A stretch of 49,060 nucleotides of DNA. Origin: Streptomyces smaragdinus (GTDB lineage: Bacteria; Actinomycetota; Actinomycetes; Streptomycetales; Streptomycetaceae). The notes under the pieces were generated by a model, which saw only the letters and a program-made list of their open reading frames with translations, was not told the DNA's origin and made no database searches. Location: contig NZ_WEGJ01000044.1 in the NCBI RefSeq assembly GCF_009604385.1, forward strand, positions 1 through 49,060, in the 5' to 3' direction. Shown here piece after piece: positions 48,462 through 49,060 of the stretch. A program made the translations under genes and the position numbers. Within the stretch, counting starts at the first letter, position 1, and the number at the start of each line of letters is the position of its first letter.

Positions 48462-48820
48462 TGGGGGTCGGTCTTTGGCTGGCGGTTGCGTCGGCTGACG
48501 CGCATCCGGCCTTCGGCCGGAGGCCTCAAACGCCGGCCGGGCTGGGGGTGGGTGTCTTGGCCTCCGGGGTTGGTGTCTGGTCGGCCGGGGTGCGCGTGGG
48601 CGTGAAGTGGGTCGGGGCCGCCCGACACACCTACGCGCGTACTGCAGCGTCGTGGTCCATTCGAGCGCGTTTCCCGTACGCGCGCAGGCGTGTCGAACGT
48701 CCCCTTACTCCCGTACGCGGCTACCGGATTGTCCCTGGTCACCGCCCCCTGTAGCCCGCCAACCGTGGGGAACTCCCCCGGAGCACAGGCATCCGTACAG
48801 TTGCCCCCGCAGTCGCCGGC
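48462..48820. other. Gene-free stretch with one dispersed-repeat copy
   Basis: No gene was supported here. It carries a perfect 7-bp hairpin (48505-48521, TCCGGCC-TTC-GGCCGGA) followed by a 24-bp stretch at 48522-48545 that matches 19396-19419 with one mismatch, a dispersed Streptomyces intergenic repeat. It replaces the expected toxin gene after the antitoxin remnant. From 48600 to 48820 I see nothing else. Confidence 0.6.
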
Positions 48821-48822
48821 CC

Positions 48823-49010
48823 GGCGGCGCGAAGCGCCGACGCCTCACTCCACACCCCCGGGGGCGCGCAGCGCACCCACCTCACTCCGCATCACGAGGC
48901 GCGCAGCGCCGACCCCCACTCCACATCCGAAGCCGCGCCAGCGGCTTCCCCTCACTGCGAGGCGCGCAGCGCCCCGCCCCCCGCTCCCGCCCCCAAGGCG
49001 CGCAGCGCCG
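48823..49010. repeat. Tandem array of about six ~36-bp repeat units at the right edge
   Basis: Copies of GCGCGCAGCGCC or close variants begin near 48823, 48859, 48896, 48959 and 48995, spaced about 36 bp, with a related hairpin unit (48929-48948, GAAGCCGC-GCCA-GCGGCTTC) between. Between the cores lies a second conserved motif, CACTCCrCATC. The unit at 48896-48912 is the exact reverse complement of the 17-bp core at 19379-19395 and 19457-19473. Spacers are repeats themselves and the units are inexact, so it is not a CRISPR. The array may continue past the window. Confidence 0.7.
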
Positions 49011-49060
49011 CAGAAACACTCCGCATCCAAACCCCACCCCCGGCCCACCGACACCGCCAC

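Noticed and set aside
48823..49010. CRISPR-like array at the right edge
   Set aside because: The units are inexact, the intervals between cores are themselves repeated (CACTCCrCATC), and no cas gene is present. It is a tandem intergenic repeat.
48845..49060. Minus-strand open frame at the window edge
   Set aside because: It translates the repeat array into Gly/Ala/Arg-rich GAARL repeats and has no start or domain evidence.

Overview
The window is high-GC actinobacterial DNA whose gene content and coding style point to Streptomyces. The evidence is the strong G/C bias at third codon positions, frequent GTG starts, an 87-residue WhiB, the F420 genes cofD and fbiB, a DUF3499/Trm112/ManB sugar-phosphate operon, many LytR-CpsA-Psr (LCP) proteins and a sigma/anti-sigma partner-switch module. 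From memory, the gene order resembles the whiB region of the S. coelicolor core chromosome. No transposase, integrase, rRNA or tRNA gene was found, so most of the window looks like conserved core; only the right-hand ~1.5 kb looks accessory.

Layout. 1-1.6 kb: 5' end of ahcY (minus) with a structured leader, and an unusual PTS EIIB-EIIA protein that lacks EIIC. 1.6-7.1 kb: a minus-strand operon, DUF3499 - manB - Trm112-like - SIS protein - manA - CDF cation transporter, which makes mannose-1-phosphate precursors. 7.4-13.1 kb: a zincin-like protein, then a very large membrane glycosyltransferase coupled to a DUF5719 protein. 13.3-17.4 kb: whiB, a divergent cysteine dioxygenase preceded by a tiny Cys-rich leader ORF, the F420 genes cofD-fbiB and a small hypothetical. 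17.5-33 kb: six LCP genes interspersed with a thioesterase, a GT2, a TIGR03089 protein, a PGRP-type amidase, a DNA glycosylase and an acyl-CoA dehydrogenase. 33-37.4 kb: a UDP-sugar dehydrogenase, an M19 dipeptidase and a secreted Rpf-LysM-M23 cell-wall hydrolase behind a c-di-AMP (ydaO-type) riboswitch. 37.4-43.3 kb: purE-purK, GtrA, a two-component system and a POT transporter. 43.3-45.4 kb: HATPase anti-sigma, STAS antagonist and a SigB/F-family sigma factor. 45.5-49.06 kb: a lipoprotein hydrolase, an HTH protein plus alpha/beta hydrolase pair under tandem operators, a frameshifted YefM antitoxin remnant without its toxin, and a repeat-rich end.

How the genes fit together. Much of the window serves the cell envelope: mannose and UDP-uronate precursors, GT2 enzymes, GtrA, LCP ligases that attach glycopolymers to peptidoglycan, and the amidase, dipeptidase and Rpf hydrolases that remodel it. 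The most novel-looking signals are regulatory. They are the leaderless MSRLCCRCQCCRSSR leader ORF with two successive hairpins before cysteine dioxygenase, and a pair of abutting 21-bp dyads (ACTTG-N11-CAAGT) laid exactly over the promoter and leaderless GTG start of an HTH gene. Several other genes also seem to start at or next to their transcription start point.
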